Source: Lepisosteus oculatus
Lineage: Eukaryota > Chordata > Actinopteri > Semionotiformes > Lepisosteidae
Reading direction: 5' to 3'
NCBI RefSeq assembly: GCF_040954835.1
Contig: NC_090707.1
Coordinates: 19,238,570 to 19,302,569 of the forward strand
DNA length: 64,000 nt
Shown here: piece after piece, positions 1 to 12,779 of the stretch
Layout of the letters: each line of letters begins with the position of its first letter
How positions within the stretch are numbered: position 1 is the first letter of the stretch
Notes under the pieces: generated by a model
What the model was told of the DNA's origin: nothing
The model's database searches: none
Seen by the model: the letters and a program-made list of their open reading frames with translations, nothing else
Translations under genes and position numbers: made by a program

Positions 1-99
1 AGATGATTGAATTGAGTTAATAAAGGAGAATGGTGATGATGTTCTTGGGCTGTCATGGTTCTTGGATTTTCTGCTCTTGCCGCTCCTGCCCTGCCAGTT

Positions 100-178
100 C
101 ATCTCCAGTGGGCACGAACCCGGGTCTCCTGCGTCGCACAACAGGGAACTTGCCAGCTGAGCTAAAGGAGAACTCCCT
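100..178 (-). repeat. tRNA-derived SINE head or tRNA pseudogene
   Basis: Read on the minus strand, this stretch has an A-box-like TAGCTCAGCTGGCA (151-164) and a B-box-like GGTTCGTGCC (111-120), with a pairing-like acceptor end near 165-177. The spacing fits a tRNA-derived RNA polymerase III promoter. The anticodon arm is not convincing, so a SINE head is likelier than a functional tRNA. The GC-rich block around it (60-240) is probably the body of the same repeat. Confidence 0.5.
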
Positions 179-642
179 CGGCCCGGGCGGCTGAGATCCC
201 TGTAATACGCAGGGGTATATTCGTTACAGGGCCCAATATGTGCTCCAGCAAAGTTGAAGTGTAAACAAATGTGTAATAATATAAGAAGATGTAGTTCATG
301 CATATGATATGCAGAACTATTTATTATTGTTTTATAACTGTTGTATAATAGTGTTGTATTATACTGCTGTCTTTGGGGTAGATTTACAGAAAACAGATTT
401 GACTTGTGCTGCAATATGAAAGCTCAGTATGAGGATTAGTATAAAGAAATGAAACTGATCTCTACATTTAATGACATATGTAAGTAAAGGTTCAAGTTCT
501 GGAAGCTATTGGCAAGCTGTCTATAATCCCACCCCACCAGCTGCACTGTGTGCATTCTTGCTTTTCAGATTTAACTTTAGCTGTCTATTAATCATGATGA
601 AATAGTGACAGTGAATTTATAACTGTTCCCCTTGTGTTTTAG

Positions 643-698
643 ACCAGCAGATTATAACTTTCTACCCTCATTTGACCCAGAAACTGTTCTACAGACCG
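643..698 (+). CDS. SESTD1: SESTD1 coding exon a (linker before spectrin repeats)
   Basis: The acceptor is ttttag at 637-642 and the donor gtgagt starts at 699. The exon begins on the third base of a codon and ends after the first base of a Gly codon. It encodes PADYNFLPSFDPETVLQT, which joins to GHELLSEL in the next exon. The match to the known SESTD1 linker is close. Confidence 0.9.
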
Positions 699-1879
699 GT
701 GAGTTTATCATTTGCATATACGTATCTTTGTGTTCTGCCTTTATTGACCTTTTTAATATGATTGAATTTTGTATTTTAACTGATGTTTAGGTGATGGATT
801 TTGATAAAGAACGTAGACTTTTGTCTTGTGGAGTTTGACAGAAATAGTTTTTGCTAACTCTTATATAATACATTTTTAAAAAAAGCTTATGAACATTGTA
901 AACATCTATTTTTAGAAAGTGATGTCATTATACATGGTCAGTTATATATGTTGTTGTAGTATCGAAAGACAGCAACTTAGAATTTACTGCTAATGGTTTG
1001 TTTTATCAAAAATACAGATACAGTAGAAAGGCAAGTTATAAAATTACATAATGCAGCAAAGTTTATAACTTGTTGTGATACCAGAACATCAGCTTTAAAC
1101 TATTATGTTTTTAGAACTGGTTTTATAGTATTCTTTAACCATACAAATCTTTTGTATGCTTATTGCAATTTTACATTACTGATGTACCCTGAGAGTTTTT
1201 TATTGTGCTGAAAATATTTAGAGCTCAGAACAAGCAGGAATAAAGCTATAACAGAAGCATTATAGTTTGAATGAATTATAATAGATTCAGTTCATTGGTC
1301 CAGACAGGTGAAAATGCTTAGTGTTTGATGTTCTGATTAAATGCAGATATTTAAAAATATTTAAAAGGATGATTTTGGAAACAAATCATTAAGTCACTAA
1401 GTTCAACAAAAGACAAACTTCTACTGCATTTTCGTTATGTTGTAGGTGTTTACCTATGATATGTATGAATGTTCCTGTATTTATGAGAAGATGGATAATC
1501 CATTTAACAATTTAGAAACTGTATATTATATTATTATATACTATGTATATGTTATCTAAAGATAAAGACGTGCAACTATTTATTCACTACTTATCTAATA
1601 CTGTCTAATTAACCCTTTAAACTTATTATATGATGACAAGTTGTCATGCCAGAAGACAACGTTTTCCATTAACAGGTGGATGATATGAAATGTCTACATG
1701 CAAGACATTTCTAATCTTCCTGCATGTTATGTTGACAACATCTAGAAATTTGCACTCTGCCAAACATTAGATCAACACCAGTCTCAAAGTAATTTTTCAT
1801 CATTGACAGTAAAGCCTGTCTCCGCACAACAAGGCTCAGTCAAAACTTCCTGCTTCAATTTCGGTACCAGTCAACCGGA

Positions 1880-2910
1880 AAATAGCTAATTTATCAACCA
1901 TTCATAAATGATGTCAAACCTGAACATAGTAATTGTAGACCAATATGTCTTATTTCAATTGTAATGTTTTAGGAACAATAAGTACAGCTAAACTCATGGC
2001 TCATTTATATGGCAGTAGGATTCTAGGAGATAATCAGCATGGATTTAGAATAAGTAAGTTTAGTTAAAATTATTAGAGTTTTGAAAAAACAACAGCAATA
2101 TTGGACACAAACTGAATATTATATACAATAATTGATAATAATTCAAAATAAATGCTTACTTTTTAAAACTGCAAGACAAAGTAATGCAGGTGTTTGAATT
2201 GACTACTCTTTAATAAATAGAAAACAGAGTGAAGGCTCCAATTGGATTGATGTAATTAGTGAAGGTAACTTTTCACAGATCACTTTAGGACCACTGCTTG
2301 TTCTGATTAAGATCACTGATGTAGATTCTGGTGTATGTGATTAGTTATTTTTAGATAATGAAATATTAGCAGTATTAGCATTTTGAAACCTGCAAAAGAA
2401 ATTCATACAAATTAAGATTTAAGACTGGGTAAACATTTAGCAGATGGTATTTAATGTAGAGAAATGCGGAAAGTTAAACATAGGTGGTAAAAATATGACC
2501 TTCATATACAAGTACTGACTTCTAGAAAAAAACTTATAAAGAAGTATTATGCTTTTATATTAATACATTTATTACTTTTTCCAGTCTAGGAAAGCAATAG
2601 AAAAGGCAAACAATATCAGGCTATACAGTTAAAGTGTAGAATTTTAATTAAGGGATGTTGTGTATAAAGTGGACTAATAAGACCTCATTCAGAATATTGT
2701 TCACAGTGTTTCTCACCAAGCTACAAAAATATGCAGCTCTTTGTTGTGTAAAGAAGACAAACAGATATGTTCCTTGGTTTAAAGTACTGAGCTTGTTACA
2801 GCCAAACAGATCTGAATCCACAGAGGCACTGACAAAGTTACCCCGATGGAATGAATCACAAACCAGAACATGTGCAATGAAACTAAAATGGTGAACAGGA
2901 GGAACTTCTT
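1880..2910 (+). repeat. Degenerate CR1-like LINE reverse transcriptase
   Basis: Broken plus-strand reading frames carry recognisable CR1-clade RT pieces in order: SNCRPICLIS near 1930, DNQHGFR near 2030, a GPLL block near 2290 (from VPQGSVLGPLLF), a decayed ADD-type motif near 2355, WQMVFNVEKC near 2440, and the C-terminal HLEYC..WSP-like part near 2690-2890. Stops and frameshifts are frequent, so it is a fossil. It sits inside a SESTD1 intron. Confidence 0.75.
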
Positions 2911-2918
2911 TACATATA

Positions 2919-4153
2919 CAGTAGATATCAAAAGTCTACACACCATTATTGCAATTTCTGCTTTTGTTGATATAAAGGCTGAAATTAAGACAAATCATAT
3001 TGATCTTTTTTTCCTTTAATAAGATCTTGTAAACAACAATATTTAAGTCAGTCACAGCCCTTTTTAGGTCAGAGTTTCTATACGATGGAGGTCTGGGCTC
3101 TCACTGGGCCATTCCAGGACATTGATCTTCCTTTTTTTTAAGCCATTCCTTGGTTAAGTTGGCTGTGTGCTTTGGTTCATTGTCATGTTAAAAGGTAAAG
3201 TTCTTCTTTAACTTAGCTTTCTGGCCGAAGACAGCAGATTTTGTGCCAAAATATCTTGATATTTGGAGCTATTCATTTTCCACTCTATCCTGACCAGAGT
3301 CCCTGTCCCTGCTGAAGAGAAGCAGCCCCATATCATGATGATGCCGTCACCATGGTCATGGTTTTGAGAGATTGAAGGTGTTATCTTGCAAAATTTTTAC
3401 AGGCTTGGACGTTCTCATTTGTGAGAAATGGCTTCCGTCTTGCCATCCTACCCCACAGCTCAGACTTGTGGAGAATACGCTAAATGGTTGTAATATGCAG
3501 GGAGTGGTCAGTTACTGCCATAGATTCCTGAAGCTCCTTTATAGTTGCCGTTGGTCTCTTGGTAGCCTCCCTGATGATCTTTCTCCTTGTCCGGTCATCA
3601 ATTTTGGAGGGACATCATGCTCTTTGCAATATCCTGGTGGTGCCATATTTCCTCCACTTCTTAATTATGGTCTTTACAGTGTTCCATGATATATGTAATG
3701 CCCTCAAACTTCCTTTGCATCTCTCCAGATCTGAACCTTTCAACAATAAGGCCCCGTAGATCTTCTGTTAGATCCCTGGGAACCTTGGTTATCTCTGCAT
3801 TATGCAACCAAGAAACCTTCAGGGAAATCCTATAGAAACACCTGATTTTATTTAGGGCTAATCAGAATCACTTCAGCTGATATAAGGTGATGGCAAATTA
3901 CCTTTGTACATGATTTGGAATGTGATTGGTTAAATCTGAACACAGTTACAACCCCATTTATAAAGGGTGTACACACTTATGCAACCAAGGCATTGAAAGT
4001 TTTTTTTTAAATTTTAATTATTTTTCCTAAAAATGATCAATTTATTTTTCACTTAAATATAGTTGGTTATGACATGATTTGCCTTGATTTTAAACTTTAT
4101 GTTAACAAAAGCTGAAATTTCAATAAGGGTGTGTAGACATTTGATATACACAG
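2919..4153 (-). mobile_element. Tc1-like transposon, decayed, in SESTD1 intron
   Basis: The two ends are inverted repeats of roughly 85-90 bp. The left arm starts CAGTAGATATCAAAAGTCTA at 2919. The right arm, read on the minus strand, starts CTGTGTATATCAAATGTCTA and ends at 4153. Both are flanked by TA, the Tc1/mariner target. Between them the minus strand encodes fragments typical of Tc1 transposase (IIMIWGCFSSAGTG near 3340, NVLEWPSESPDL near 3100), broken by frameshifts. It is not expected to be active. Confidence 0.85.
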
Positions 4154-4310
4154 TAGGTTTTGGGGAGTTTGCAACAAGTTACTCAGCCATTTACCATCTA
4201 TGTTACGTTTTAGCATGTGACTGTTGCTCCCAAAAATGTAATGTTCTGTGAATCTTTCTTTAGCTCATATTTTGTACACAAAAACTTTCCCCTGTAATGT
4301 GCTTTGAAAG

Positions 4311-4522
4311 GCCATGAGCTGCTCTCAGAACTGCAGCAGCGGCGATTCAATGGATCAGAAAGTGGTGTATCCTGGTCTCCCATGGATGATGAGCTACTGG
4401 CTCAGCCACAAGTGATGAAGCTGCTGGACTCCTTGAGGGAGCAGTATACTAAATACCAGGAGGTTTGCAGACAGAGGAGTAAACGCACCCAGCTTGAAGA
4501 GATTCAGCAAAAAGTAATGCAG
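4311..4522 (+). CDS. SESTD1: SESTD1 coding exon b (spectrin repeat)
   Basis: The acceptor is tttgaaag and the donor GTAAAG begins at 4523. It encodes [15 protein letters not shown] through EEIQQKVMQ, 70 codons plus two bases, and ends in phase 0. The helical, Gln/Arg/Leu-rich sequence is the start of the spectrin-repeat region and is nearly identical to the known family. Confidence 0.95.
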
Positions 4523-7015
4523 GTAAAGACCAAGTCTGATTGTGGCCGACAAATGCCATTTGGGATGTTTTTAAACTGTTACCACACATATGTTTAATGT
4601 GTGGTTGGTATAAACCCAGAAATAACATGTGTTAGTTTGGGCTTCAGCATCACCTCTTTTATTATTAGGATTATTAGTATTTTGAGTGGTTTTATTTAAC
4701 ATTGATGTTCTACAGGATTTTCTTACATTTTTTGTCATTACTTTTGTATGTTCTGTGTTTTTGCTATATATTTTGCTGTTTTTATATTCATTTGGTTTAA
4801 ATGATGCCTTGTCATTTTTTGGCAGGCTGTCATCAAGAATACTGCAAGGTTTGATTTATCAGTCTCACCTGACACAGCCCTGTCACTCAGTGGACTGAAT
4901 TTCACTGCTGCTCTGTGACCCCCTCATAGAGGTTAAGGAGTGAATTAAACTGCAAATTCCCTCTTGGTGGAGTTACTGAATACAATGTGTTAATGCTGCT
5001 TTTTTAAGACATAATGGCATTTTATATTTTGATATTTTTTAGTCATAGAGATAAAATATACTTTCATAGTCTGGAAAATATATTTTGATGCAGTAAGTAT
5101 AAACAGTACTGAATAGGAACTAGAACTGAACTAGTAAAACTTAGAACAAAATGACAATACTGGGGATTAATCAGTGAATCATAAAATGAAATCCAAATGT
5201 TAACTGTTTCCATACTGTCAGTAAATAAAATAGTGAGGCCTTGTTAGATTGTCTTTTATTCCAACAACTCATTTTAGAATGTTTTAGTTCAGATCTTTTA
5301 TTTGAAGTTTTACAAGATCAACAACTGAACAAATTTTCCAAGTTATAAATCCCTTAAATTGCTGACCCTCCTCTCTACACCCTAAACCATAGAAATATAT
5401 CAACTTAAAAAAACATAGATAAAGCAGTAACTGAAAAAAAATTAAATAAGGATTAGTATATTAAAAAATAAGAAAGAGAGGCAACATCAAGACACTCATA
5501 AAGACTGCTCATGGCTGAGATATTAGGATACATCTTCAGTCTGAATCAGTAAGCTCATGAGTATAGTTAAAAAAAACTTTGCCAAATACAGTAAAATTTG
5601 TTCATGGAACCTAGAATTTAAGAATTAAGAATTATTTTTATTTTATTTTATTCTATCCACATAATGATTAAAAAAATACTTTTATGCACAAGCTATTGGA
5701 TAGAATGTGGCATAATTAATATTCAGTCATATTTCACGTTTGCCCTTGAATGTGACAGATAGTGACTTAAGTGCAGGCACCATTACTTAATTTCTGTGGA
5801 GATCACATGATATCACTGCAGCCAAGAATAGGATATTATAGAAATACTATAGTTTATGTTTATTATGGCAGTACATTTTCCTAGCTTAAATACTTTAGCT
5901 AATTTCTAAAGCTACTAAAATGTTATAAATGTTCCTACCTCTGCCTGCAAGTTATATTTTGTTATAAAGTGAGACCTGTTAGTAAGATAGATCATTTGCA
6001 TGAAGGGCTCAAATAAATTGCCATTATCATTCTGCTTTTTTGTATGATGCCGATGCTTTTTGCTGCTGTAGTCAAGAGTTGGTCTGGGATTGATGTAGTT
6101 TACAGTAGTGAAGTTTTTTTCATTGTCTAGGGTGGCTGATGTGGCAACTTGCTATACTATTGTTGGTGTAATATTAAAACATCTAATCCGATTGTTACAG
6201 ATGGTTAAATTGTCATCTATACCTCATTCTCAGTTTAACAGCTCATGCTTTATGGACTTTTAATCCCTTTTAAGAAAAAAATAAATTTTCATTTATAAAA
6301 GAATTATAAAGATGTATGCATGCCCATTTTATTTTTGTTCTAAGTACCACAAAGTCGAATATTTAATCCTGAATAAACTGGGTCTACTCATCAACTTTCA
6401 TAAAAAAATGATTGAGTGGTTATGTACTCTGCATTGATTCAATAGCCCCAAGCTTGTTTTATAAGCAGAAATTGCAAGAAATGGAAAATTGCCTTTATAG
6501 GAAAGAGATAGTACAAGAGAAAATATTTATATTTCATTACCCAATTAGATTTGAAGGAAAGCATGCGATTTATACAATCTAATAGTGCCTTTTGTTTGTA
6601 ATTTTGCGTTTTGGAATAATTTTATTTGTACCAGTGGGTAACTCAATTTTCCAATCTCGCGAGAATTGCACTTTCATTAATTCACTTATTGACATAAATG
6701 TAGAATGAGAAACACGAATGCGCTGGATCATTTGTAAACTGTCAGCTTCCTGAATGACATGACCTGAGGTTAATGAAATTTGCTATTCTTGGAATGCATT
6801 GAATAGGATACATCTTTATTTCAAAACACTTCAGATTCCTTTGTTTTAAGACAGAATTTTCTATAGTACAGAGTCAACTTTATTTTTCATGGTTTTTTTT
6901 TTGTGCCTCAGTTTAAGTAGAAGGACCTGTGCTACTTGTGTTGTACTATAAGTTGTGCGTTTCAGGGTTCTAATGGAGTGTAATTAAAGGTTTATTCAAT
7001 TTCACGTCCATACAG
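4523..7015 (+). other. SESTD1: SESTD1 intron, no recognised gene
   Basis: About 2.5 kb of AT-rich intron between exons b and c. I see no convincing coding exon, RNA gene or named repeat in it. Confidence 0.7.
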
Positions 7016-7138
7016 GTTGTAAATTGGCTGGAGGGCCCTGGTACAGAACAACTTAGAACTCAGTGGGGAATTGGAGATTCCATTAGAGCTTCCCAGGCTC
7101 TACAGCAGAAACATGAGGAAATTGAGAGTCAGCACAGT
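7016..7138 (+). CDS. SESTD1: SESTD1 coding exon c
   Basis: The acceptor is tacag at 7011-7015 and the donor gtaagt starts at 7139. It has exactly 41 codons, [14 protein letters not shown] through EIESQHS, in phase 0 at both ends. The WLEGPG motif is diagnostic of SESTD1. Confidence 0.95.
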
Positions 7139-8365
7139 GTAAGTTTATTCCCTCCTTGTCACTGTTTTCTACCTTAAAAAGAATTAAAGCTGGTGATTTT
7201 AAATTATGAAGTACTTAACCTCATCAAGTTACAGTAAAGCAGATTAAAGCATGTGTTTTTCCCCATTTATTTCATTTAAAATAATTTTATAATTTTAATG
7301 CTCCTCATAAGATAATAATATTTATGGAATAAATGAATATGTAATGTTAATGAAATGAACAGCGAAATGGCTTTACCCTGTTTGGAGAACATTTTAAATG
7401 ATCTTTTTGAATGTGAAGTGAGTCCGCATTTTACTGAATGTAGTTTAGAACTTTGAGTTAGTCAGGGAGTAAAACAAATGCTTTTTATACTGTATGAATA
7501 CACGACACTGTGTTTTAAGAGCCATGGTGTGTTATACATATATAACCTTTAAAGTTTGAGCTCCACTCTTAGAGTGCTTGTTGTCAGTGCGACTTTAACA
7601 TGACAAGTAAATGTTGGATAGAAAATAGGCTTTATCCTGACCATTGCTGTTAAATTCCCTGCTGGAAATCCATTTCAGATACTCTGCTATGTTATGGGAT
7701 GGTTGGTCATTTGGAAAAAGGGGAATCGCAACCTCTGCAAAAGTGGGTAAAATACAAATAGGAAAAAGAATGTCTCGTTTTCATAAAATTATGACAGCAT
7801 GAATGAGACACTGAAATCTTTATATTTGCACTATGGATATAACATTTGTAGTGCGTTGTTGCAGTTGCTTTTTTTGTTTTCAATCAGCTTATCGCTGGGG
7901 GATTGTGTCTCTATTCACATAATAAGCATATGTTTTGAATCTATATATTTTCAGAATTTAAGTCGTCTAGTAGTAATTGTATTATTTAGATTAAGAATTA
8001 AATTTAAATCATTTAGACACTTTAACACACTTTTTTTAAGCCTGTGAGCATTTTTGTTTCTTCCAGTTACTATTTCTTGAAAACAGTACATTTAATTTTT
8101 TCCTCTGTTTCGGAAATGATCGTTCAATACTTAATTTTCGTGAAAATTGTATCATAATCTCAAATACAAAATATTTTTCCAAAGTTTCATTACCAGATAT
8201 ATTTAGAAGTGAAAGATTTATTATTTCAAATCTAAATGCATTGCAAAGAAGTATCCTGTAAGGAAAATGCTGGATTATATTCTGCTTCAGATACAAACAT
8301 GGCGTGCTATATTGTGGTAAAACCAACAGGTGGCAGTAATACTGTATATTCTGAATAGTTTTGGA

Positions 8366-8945
8366 TGAACAGATAGATAGATACTTTATTGATCCCGTGA
8401 GGGAAATTGCAGTGCAACAGCAGCTTAACACACACAACACAGCCACAGTGTAACGAATTATATAATAATAGTACAATACATACAATACAATACAAGAGTT
8501 ACTCACAGTCCGGACACACAAGAACAAACTAGAACAGAACAGTACACAGAAAATCGTATCACACGTATGAATATAAATATAGATGTAACCATAGATATAA
8601 ATATAAATATAAATGTATTGCACAGGTCCCTGGCATATATTGCACAAAAGTGGTTGTAAACGGGAAAAAGAAAAAGAAAAAGAAAGAGAACAGATGTAGC
8701 AGTAGATGTGTATATGCGTTTAGTCCAGAAACAGGTCACTGTCGCTGTTGCCTCTGCCAAGACGCAAGGTGGATGCGTTGTACAGTCTTATGGCAGACGG
8801 CAAGAATGACCTCCTGTAGCGTTCCCTGTCGCACCGTGGATGAATCAGTCTATTGCTGAACGTGCTCTTCATTCCTGCAAGCCTGTCATAGAGGGGATGG
8901 GAGAAGTTGTCCATGATGGCCTCTAGTTTGGACATCATTCTCCTC
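8366..8945 (-). repeat. L2/CR1/Rex-type LINE 3' end
   Basis: On the minus strand, 8720-8938 encodes the end of a LINE ORF2 (LEAIMDNFSHPLYDRL then ERYRRSFLPSAIRLYN), a signature of the C-terminus in L2/Rex-like fish LINEs. The 3' terminus is the GGGATCAATAAAGTATCTATC tail with GATA-type repeats near 8370. Simple AAAAG and ATAAAT runs lie between. It is 5'-truncated, in a SESTD1 intron. Confidence 0.8.
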
Positions 8946-9114
8946 TCAGCACAGAACGTTCATTCTGCCTGTACCGAATATCTTGATTGCACAATAGGTC
9001 ATAGCAAAGGTCATACTAACAGTTTTGTAATCATTTAATACTATTTGTTTTGAGACTTTTAGGTTTGATTTTCCCTGCTGTTAAACACTACGAATGCATT
9101 ATGCCTATTTTCAG

Positions 9115-9309
9115 GAATGGTTTGCCGTGTATGTGGAGTTGAACCAGCAGATTGGTGCCCTGCTCAATGCGGGAGATGAAGAAGACCTGGTGGAACTGAA
9201 AGCCCTCCAGCAACAGCTGAGTGACGTGTGCTACCGTCAGGCGAGCCAGCTGGAGTTCAGGCAAAATGTCCTGCAGTCAGCCCATGAGTTTCATGGAATT
9301 GCTCAAGAT
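9115..9309 (+). CDS. SESTD1: SESTD1 coding exon d (spectrin repeat)
   Basis: The acceptor is ttttcag and the donor gtaggt starts at 9310. There are 65 codons in phase 0: [20 protein letters not shown] through [11 protein letters not shown]. It is clearly SESTD1, with a heptad-like helical pattern. Confidence 0.95.
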
Positions 9310-9404
9310 GTAGGTTTTTATGTTGTATTCTAATTTAACAAAAGAAATGACTATTTTTTGTGAATTCATAACACTGGATATGTTTTCAACTATTCTTTTT
9401 TTAG

Positions 9405-9519
9405 TTGTCACAGCAGTTAGACGGTTTACTTGGTATGCTTTGTGCAGATGTTGCCCCAGCTGATGGAGCAGCAATTCAACAAACATTAAAATTGCTAGAG
9501 GAGAAACTGAAGAGTGTTG
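9405..9519 (+). CDS. SESTD1: SESTD1 coding exon e
   Basis: The acceptor is tttttttag and the donor gtaagg starts at 9520. It encodes [20 protein letters not shown] through LEEKLKSV and ends one base into an Asp codon completed by the next exon. Confidence 0.94.
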
Positions 9520-9681
9520 GTAAGGAAAATTCTTTTTTTTCCCCCAATTGTTTCCTATACTAAAAGTAATTTTGATTAGAACTCGTTGAAAATGTTCTAA
9601 ATTCATACACTTTAAAAACATATGTGTGACTGCTAAGTGGCTCAGGTAACAAAAGCAATTGCTCTGAATCCACATTGTCCA

Positions 9682-9750
9682 CGGGCGGAGCGGTGGCTCT
9701 GTGGCTAAGGATCTGCGCCTGTGACTGGAAGGTTGCCGGTTCAAATTCCT
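9682..9750 (+). repeat. tRNA-derived SINE head, truncated
   Basis: GCGGTGGCTCTGTGGCTAAG followed by CCGGTTCAAATTCC gives A-box and B-box spacing typical of tRNA-derived SINEs. The same head, with its full body and tail, occurs at 51,781-52,045. Here only the head remains. Confidence 0.65.
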
Positions 9751-10293
9751 CTTGATATGATTCCTCTGATATGATATTATTATATCATTATTGTCTAGAC
9801 ATTGCCCAGGTAGCTCAGTATTGCTAGGAACACCCAAGCAACAGCACACAATAGCACAGCACTGGTGGTGGGGTTGGGATTGTTTATTTTCTGTGAAACA
9901 ACTACTGCAACTTCCCAGGTAATTGCATACTTGCATACTAGTGACATTGGCGAGAGACACTTTGCTTCTCCATCACCAATAATGCTCCAGGTTTCCCGAT
10001 AGTGTAGAGCTTGCTGTGTGTCAAAAAACAAATAGCTCATTGAATGGGCAGTTTGGAAGAGCATAACTGCTCTTCATCATTATTCCTGTGCGGTACTGTT
10101 GATGCTGTGAGCTGAGCTGTAAAGCAATTGCCAATTCCAAACTGGGTACATATGGAAAAGGAGTAATTATATAGATTTAAAATGTTTATTCTGATGTTTA
10201 CAATTTTCAGGATAGCAATTCAAATTGTACATGCTAATTGATTAGGAAAGTGTTTTCTGCTTGCTCAGTTTTATTGCCATTTTATTCATTTAG

Positions 10294-10453
10294 ATGGTAG
10301 TCTACAAGCCCTGAGGGAAAAAGGTCAAATTCTTTTAGAACAAATTTCCAACCAGACATCCTGGTCATATGGAAAGGATACCACTATTGAAAACAAAGAG
10401 AATATTGAACATATCCAAAGTGTAATGGAGGATATGCAGCTTCGGAAACAAAG
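10294..10453 (+). CDS. SESTD1: SESTD1 coding exon f
   Basis: The acceptor is tttag and the donor gttagt starts at 10454. It encodes (D)[17 protein letters not shown] through [10 protein letters not shown], then two bases of an Arg codon. It contains the conserved [16 protein letters not shown] stretch. Confidence 0.94.
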
Positions 10454-10736
10454 GTTAGTTTTGAACTGTGAACTATAATGAGTGAAAATGAATGGGGAAT
10501 GTTTATTTCTTGATTGAGAATGATAATGCTCTGTACATGGTTGCACAAGCAAGTTTACAGTTACCTAAAGTCAGTGTTTGGGGTGTAGTTTTTAGAAATT
10601 CTTTTCAGCATTATCTAGAAATAGTTGATAAGAACTGCTGATAGTTTTGGGTCAGATTTTATTGTTTGGATATATATTTAACTGATGAAAGTAATTACAA
10701 AAATCTTAAAGCACTTTCTTTTTGTGGCCTTTACAG

Positions 10737-10818
10737 ATGTGAAGATATGGTGGATGTAAGGAGATTAAAAATGCTTCAGATGGTACAGCTTTTTAAGTGT
10801 GAAGAAGATGCTTCACAG
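10737..10818 (+). CDS. SESTD1: SESTD1 coding exon g
   Basis: The acceptor is ttacag and the donor gtgtgc starts at 10819. It encodes (R)[20 protein letters not shown] to CEEDASQ, 82 bases, ending in phase 0. Confidence 0.94.
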
Positions 10819-11307
10819 GTGTGCAGTATTCTGCAGTATATGTAATGCTTGATTAGTTAAGCTGATTTCCATTTTAGTTTGGGTAATCTGAAAATGAAAT
10901 TGTTTTCAGGCGGACAGATAACTTCCAACATATACCTGATCCATTTTGGGGCTACGGAGCTCATGCAGGCTTTCATAGTAGTCAAGACCTATAACCACAA
11001 TATAACATACACAACAATTTCTGTAGAGTTCCTGTATGTTAATGTTTATTTAGAAAACCTGTAAAATAAAATTAAAAATTATTTGCTACGATTATTCCTA
11101 CTACTAGTAGGAATAGTAGGAAGTAGTATGTCTTGAATTTGTTCGAGAGCCTGTTACATGACAATTTAAATGGATCCTGTGGTGTGCTGTACATTAGATT
11201 TGTTTGTTTTCCTGCTATAAACATACTGTAAGGTTATATATATATTAAGGTAAAACTTTACTCTTTCACATCTTGAATGTCTGAATAATTTTTCTTTTAT
11301 AATGAAG

Positions 11308-11430
11308 GCAGTGGAATGGTTAGGTGAGCTGCTGGATGCCCTTTTGAAGACCCATATCAGACTAGGAGATGATGCGCAGGAAACAAAAATATTACTGGAA
11401 AAACACAGGAAATTTGTCGATGTTGCACAG
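11308..11430 (+). CDS. SESTD1: SESTD1 coding exon h (spectrin repeat)
   Basis: The acceptor is aatgaag and the donor gtttgt starts at 11431. It has 41 codons, [20 protein letters not shown] to [10 protein letters not shown], in phase 0 at both ends. The conserved Trp marks helix A of a spectrin repeat. Confidence 0.94.
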
Positions 11431-11561
11431 GTTTGTAAGCTTGAATTCTGAGCCCTTCAGTTTTGATTTTGTCTGTATTTGATTTGTTTTTTTTTCCATT
11501 CTTTATTTCATGAATAACATAATTAATAATGAATTTACTGTTTGTGTTGTTTTACTTGTAG

Positions 11562-11753
11562 AGCACTTACGATTATGGCAGACAGCTGCTCCAGGCCACA
11601 GTGGTCCTGTGCCAGTCCCTTAGATGTACCACCAGGTCTTCAGGAGACACCCTCCCACGATTAAACAGAGTGTGGAAACAGTTCACTGTCACGTCTGAGG
11701 AAAGGGTCCAAAGACTAGAGATGGCCAATGCATTTCATGCTGCTGCTGAAAAG
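11562..11753 (+). CDS. SESTD1: SESTD1 coding exon i
   Basis: The acceptor is cttgtag and the donor gtgagg starts at 11754. It has 64 codons: [20 protein letters not shown] through [12 protein letters not shown]. It is nearly the same as the family sequence. Confidence 0.95.
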
Positions 11754-11801
11754 GTGAGGTTTAGATAATTGGGTGTTAATAATCCATTTATACTTCCACA
11801 C

Positions 11802-12000
11802 CAGGGATAGGCAACTGCAGTTCTTGAGGCATGTTATGCAGGCACGTTTTAGTTAGTGTTATATTAAGACAACTTATCCAAATATATAGGCAATTAAGAT
11901 TAGAGTAAGTTAAACTTAAGGAGTCAACAACCTTTGAGCACTGGTATTTGTTGTCCTTGATGGAAACGGTTGAGTGATGTAATGTACAATAGCAGTAAAT
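11802..12000. repeat. Probable dispersed fish repeat, unclassified
   Basis: The text CAGGGATAGGCAACTGCAGT and the following TTAGTTAG and CAATTAAGA context looks like a common interspersed fish repeat that begins with a 'GGGTGGGCAA' type end. A related fragment on the other strand is at 35,610-35,650. I cannot name the family. Confidence 0.35.
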
Positions 12001-12779
12001 ATTTCCTTATTTCTTTTTCCCCACAAATAATTGAAAATAATCAATTACGTTATTGTATCATCTAAAGCTAAAGCTAGTAGCAATGGCACCCTGATATAGT
12101 TATCAGAACAAAGGTTACATGGCTTTATTTTTAAATAAAGTTGTTATAGTATTTTTAAACTTTTTAACATGACTGATATATTTATAGTACTAAACAAGGG
12201 CCTGGCAAATGGCTAAAAAAAGTGTTGAAAGTGATTGGTGCTTTACAAATAAAAGAATGTTTTTATTATGTAATTTGAAACAGGTCCAAAACAGTGAAGT
12301 AATATAGCTAGTTTGATTTTAAGTAAATAATTAAGAGTTCTGCCGAACTCTGAGCTTTGAAAATCTGAAAAGGTAACATTTCTAGTGAATTAACTATTGC
12401 CAAAGTTCCAGACTTTCTTCTCTAGAACCTATAAGTAAGACCTTTTTAGGCTTTTATTTTGTTTATACAGTACCCCCTTTGATTCTGTCTGATGCTTCTG
12501 AAGAAACACACTCACTCTAAGCAGACTGTGACAGGAAGACAAGAAAGTAAAACCTATGTCTCAATGCCTGATGAAAGCAGAGTCCTCTGGCATCTCTCTT
12601 CAGGAAGAACACATAAATTATTAAGATAACATGTTCTTGGACTCCAGTTTTGTTCTTAAAAGCATCCCTGGGAGTTTCTGGCATTTCACAAAAGTCTGCT
12701 TTTTGACAGTTAAGTGTCAAGCATTAACATTTCTTCTGTTGTTTTGTTTCCAGTAATGTTCTGATCTTTTATCTTAAAG

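Noticed and set aside
3372..3759. Two overlapping plus-strand frames near 3.4-3.8 kb
   Set aside because: They are antisense to the decayed Tc1 transposase of the element at 2,919-4,153.
8036..8647. 203-codon minus-strand open frame
   Set aside because: It runs through a LINE 3' tail and ATAAAT/GATA simple repeats (IYIYIYIY-like translation). There is no coding character.
9277..9960. 227-codon minus-strand open frame
   Set aside because: It is antisense to SESTD1 exons d and e and a SINE. The plus-strand exons are well supported.
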